From NCBI GenBank assembly GCA_028023455.1, contig JAQFVV010012395.1, forward strand, positions 4,092,001 to 4,156,000: DNA of 64,000 nt, read 5' to 3'. Below are positions 60,735 to 64,000 of the stretch, one piece after another. Position 1 is the stretch's first letter; every line of letters starts with the position of its first letter. The notes beneath the pieces were generated by a model that saw only the letters and a program-made list of their open reading frames with translations, was not told the DNA's origin and did no database searches. The DNA is from Epiperipatus broadwayi. Lineage: Eukaryota; Onychophora; Udeonychophora; Euonychophora; Peripatidae. The position numbers and the translations under genes are program-made.

Positions 60735-62388
60735 CAGTGGGGCTGCATGGATAAGAAGTACCTTTTTGCAAGGTAAATTTTAGTGTCTCCCTCCATTCTA
60801 TCTAAATAAAATTTGTAAATTAAAAAATATTTTTTCCCAGCAGTTTCCCAAGAAAAACTTGAAAATATATGGCTTTACTTATTTAATATATTCTGTAAAT
60901 TTATTCATTTATTTCTATAAAATAAATTTGTAGATTAGACACATGCTAAAATAAAACAAATTAATGTTCAAAAAATAATAGTTGAAACAATAATTAAAGA
61001 ATACCTTAAAACGAAAATATTTACTTAGTAATGTAAAAGAGATTTTTTCTTTCAAGCATTTTTATATTATTTTTTGGATAATCCTGCAAAATTGCTAGTG
61101 AAGAAAGAAGGATAATAAGATAATTTTTTGAATGTCTAAGTGTTTTTATCATATTTAAAAGAAACACACACACATATATAAAAGAAACACATATTCCCAT
61201 GAAAATGTTGCACTATTCCCCTCCCTTTATTGATGGGCTGGCTCTGATATTAAATAAGTAATTATATAATACATAAGTTACTTATTAAAAATATTATGTA
61301 CATCCAGAATATGATTCTTTGGGAAGCTTTATTTTTGAACTCCATCTTGTATATCTATGAACAAAGATAGCCTGACTCATTTTCATTATTGTTTCTGAAT
61401 CAACATTTAGATCAATTTTAACCAGCAGATCAGTACTGTATTTCATTAAAAGTAGTTCTTGTTTATTTGAAACCCATTGAAAATCTCTCATTCACAAACT
61501 TATTTATGTCTTCTATTAACAAAATTATATTCATTCAATAATAAAAAATATTTACACTATTATTTAATTTTTCAACTATTAAAAACTATAATTTATTATA
61601 TATATAGTCCAATAAATTTTCAATTTGCATACTTACATTGTACATTAATATAACTTTTACATTTTATTTCACCAAAATAGGTCATTTGAAATAGTACAGC
61701 TAATGTAACACTCACATCCCATTAACACCTTTTTGTTAAAAAAAATAGTTCTTTGCTTTCAGAATCTATTAGTTATTTTTAAATCAGTACCTCTCACACA
61801 CAAAATGTGTTTGTTTTTTATTAACAAAAATACTTTTTCATTTGTTTTAGTCCAATAATAAAATATTTACACTACTACATTATATTTTTAATACTTATTA
61901 TGTCCTATTGTATGGTTCAACAATTAGGGATTTAGGTAGTATTTATTTAAGGAAAGAAATTTTAAATTTTCATAATTAAATTGTTTATTCAATACATTTT
62001 TAGAAGCAATTAAAATGTCTTGTATTTTATTCTGTTTATTCATAGGTTATATTGTATAACTTTAAACAAAAAAAAAAAAATCAAACACTTGGTTTATTCC
62101 ATTACATACATTTTTATATTTTGTTAATAGTGCAATCATGTTAGGGTTTGCATTAAATAATATTATCATAAAATTTGTTAAGAATTAAATATTTTGGTGT
62201 GTAATAATATATTAGATTTTTTTTACTCATTCTGGTTTTCTTAGATTTGAACTGCAGTATGGATTATGGATCAAATATGAGTTTTTAGCTAAAGAATGCA
62301 TCTAAGGAAAAGCTATTTAGTAAACATGTAAAAAGATAATACAATATAATAATAAAAAAAGAGAAAGATATTATTTTAAAAAATTAGC

Positions 62389-62450
62389 ACGACATAGGGA
62401 TTGATCCCAGAACTCACATTTAAAAGGCAGCCAATCTACCAGTACTCTAA
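62389..62450 (-). mobile_element. tRNA-like relic inside the hAT-like element
   Basis: In reverse complement GAGTACTGGTAGATTGGC, CTTTTAA (Lys-type anticodon loop position) and TTCTGGGATCAATCCC (B box) follow in tRNA order. No CCA, poor stems. A pseudogene or SINE head. Confidence 0.4.
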
Positions 62451-62639
62451 ATTGAAAAACATATTTAAACTCTATAAAATATTATTGATAAAGATAATTT
62501 TATCATATGTAGAATTACTGTAGTTATGAGTCAATATTTTTAAAATAAGTTTTATTTTTAAATAAATTATTAATAATAATATGCTACTTTTTATATAAAT
62601 TAGAATATTTAAATAAAAATGATTGGGAAATCTAAACAT

Positions 62640-63120
62640 TTTCATTTACATATAAATTTTATTAATTATGCTGTTGAAAGTGCATTGGCCTGTTCGGTTT
62701 TGTGCAATGGTAAAATATATATGAAATATATTTTGTGGCTAGAGCAACTGCCCCAATAAGTTTAAATAAAGAAATAGTCCTTTTGTATTTAAATAATAAA
62801 TATTTACAATAAGAATGTGTTTCTAGGAATAAAGTGATTTGGAAACCTAAGCATTTACCTATGTTTTATTAATTATCATGACAAAATGGTGTCGGTCTAT
62901 TCGGTTTAGCATAATAATAAGAGTATATACATAATGTATTTTGAGCTTGTGTCTAAAAATTTGAAGCCTTGGTAATTGTCACAAATAAGTTTAAGTAAAG
63001 AAATATTCCTCTTATATTTATATAAAAAATATTTAACCTCAGAACATATTTCTAATGATGAAATGATTTGAAAAATATAAACAATTTTATTTATATACAA
63101 ATTTTATTAATTATCTTAAT
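62640..63120. repeat. Tandem subrepeats of about 210-240 bp
   Basis: The anchor TTTTATTAATTAT occurs at about 62656, 62864 and 63102. Each is followed by a (C/T)GGT(G/T)-type segment and, in the first two, by CTGTTCGGTTTTG or CTATTCGGTTTAG. Located near the right end of the hAT-like element. Confidence 0.55.
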
Positions 63121-63190
63121 GTCTTAGTGCCCAGTGATAAAGCACCTTTATGCCTCACACAACCTGTACACCCATATGTGGTGGGCCCTG

Positions 63191-64000
63191 TTCTCACCAG
63201 ATGTAATTCATTCAATGTTGGATGCATATATAAAAACATACACATATATGCACATTCTTATATAAAATTATTAATCAGGTTATTAGTACATTACTTTAAT
63301 TGTAAATAAAAATTCTTAAAAGAAAACTTTATCTTTAACAGTCCAGTTTGAAACTTCATTTAAAAGTCTTTGCCTTTTTCTTCGTTTAAAAATATTTAAG
63401 AAAGATTTCTGATTGACTTTTTTTAATTCCAAAATAAAATTTTCTGGAGACTAACTAGTCATTTACTTTCATTTTCTTTAGGATAATTTAGACAAAAGTT
63501 ATTTATTTTTAAAATGCATAAATTAAATATTTAACTTTAATTGCAAAGTTAAGTGTTTAAAATAATGTCATTTTCAATAGATATTTTCTACTGACCAGCT
63601 AATACATCTGTTTGTGAACTAAATCTCCTGCATACATAGTATATATTTGTCCTTCTTCGAATACAGATGAAACAGCATTTGTGCAAAATGTACCTGTAAG
63701 CTCGCTAGTACTGGAATCTCTCAGAAAGTTGGGCTATTCTAATCATGTCCTTAATAAGAGTAGTAGACTGTCTTATTGACATTTTTAAGTTAGGCATTTT
63801 CAGTTTCTGTAGTTTAATAGAATTCAGACAGGTAAGCAGTCTAGTATATGCATATGGGCTATGAACCTCAGAAAAACTGTCCCTTACTTCTACATGAGTT
63901 CAAACTTGACCAACATGAAACTAGCTGCAGTTAACTTTCACTCTGTATGCCTTCTTTTTATAATTTAATAATGTAGTCGTTTTTTCAAGCCCATACTTTA
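63191..64000 (-). repeat. Family U non-coding repeat, copy U4, right part
   Basis: Resumes U4 after the insertion: TTCTCACCAGATGTAATTCA, AACAGTCCAGTTTGAAAC (63338), TATTTTCTACTGACCAGCTA (63582), AATACAGATGAAACAGCATT (63660), GTAAGCAGTCTAGTA (63831) and ACTAGCTGCAGTTAAC (63920). Same order and orientation as U3 54000-54880. The copy continues beyond the window edge. Confidence 0.75.

Larger units (their letters stand above)
60735..63190. mobile_element. hAT-like non-autonomous DNA transposon in U4
   Basis: A 2,456-bp insertion bounded by TTCTCACC at 60727-60734 and 63191-63198, an exact 8-bp target-site duplication. The related copy U3 has the uninterrupted sequence TTCTCATCAGA at about 53972. 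The insert starts CAGTGGGGC and ends GGGCCCTG, so both ends begin CAG(T/G)GG when read inward, although further inverted similarity is weak. An 8-bp duplication with CAG...CTG ends fits the hAT superfamily (family knowledge). The interior is AT-rich with tandem subrepeats near the right end and no transposase, so it depends on enzymes in trans. Confidence 0.72.

Overview
The window looks like intergenic or intronic DNA from an invertebrate animal with a large, repeat-rich, strongly AT-rich nuclear genome (GC judged by eye at about a quarter to 30 percent, not computed). No operons, Shine-Dalgarno sites, rRNA, CRISPR array or intact host gene is visible. All recognisable protein-coding sequence belongs to decayed retroelements: three or four non-LTR (LINE) families and one Penelope-like element (PLE). 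Several tRNA-derived SINE families, fold-back/MITE elements and (ATT)n and (AT)n(GT)n arrays fill out the picture. This fits a mollusc (a cephalopod would be unsurprising), but arthropods or cnidarians cannot be excluded from sequence alone.

Layout. 1-7 kb: a fold-back element, then mostly featureless AT-rich DNA with two SINEs. 7-12.7 kb: two head-to-tail copies of a non-coding repeat of about 2.7 kb, called here family U. 13-26.4 kb: several 5'-truncated copies of one LINE family (LINE-G) with a CATCA-type 3' tail, a degenerate 38-bp minisatellite, and an RTE-like LINE copy split by another LINE fragment that carries a perfect 396-bp ATT array. 26-40 kb: SINEs, fold-back elements, and a 0.9-kb element with palindromic subterminal motifs. 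41.4-43.9 kb: a PLE with reverse transcriptase and GIY-YIG domains, bracketed by 266-bp inverted arms. 44.5-45.8 kb: a terminal-inverted-repeat element. 48.2-50.3 kb: a heavily decayed LINE. 52.2-64 kb: a large fold-back element, a third and fourth U copy in inverted orientation, a nearly full-length but frameshifted RTE-like LINE, and a 2.46-kb hAT-like insertion inside the fourth U copy.

How the parts relate. Comparing U copies with each other reveals two clean insertions: an 88-bp SINE in U3 (13-bp target duplication, empty in U4) and a hAT-like element in U4 (8-bp duplication, empty in U3). U copies end in a GATGATGAT-type tail resembling that of the local RTE-like LINE, so U may be a non-autonomous passenger of RTE machinery (inference). 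The five copies of the very short tRNA-Gly-like SINE all have recognisable target duplications, which points to LINE-mediated insertion. Nothing here is expected to encode an intact protein; the interest lies in mobile-element biology and non-coding structure.
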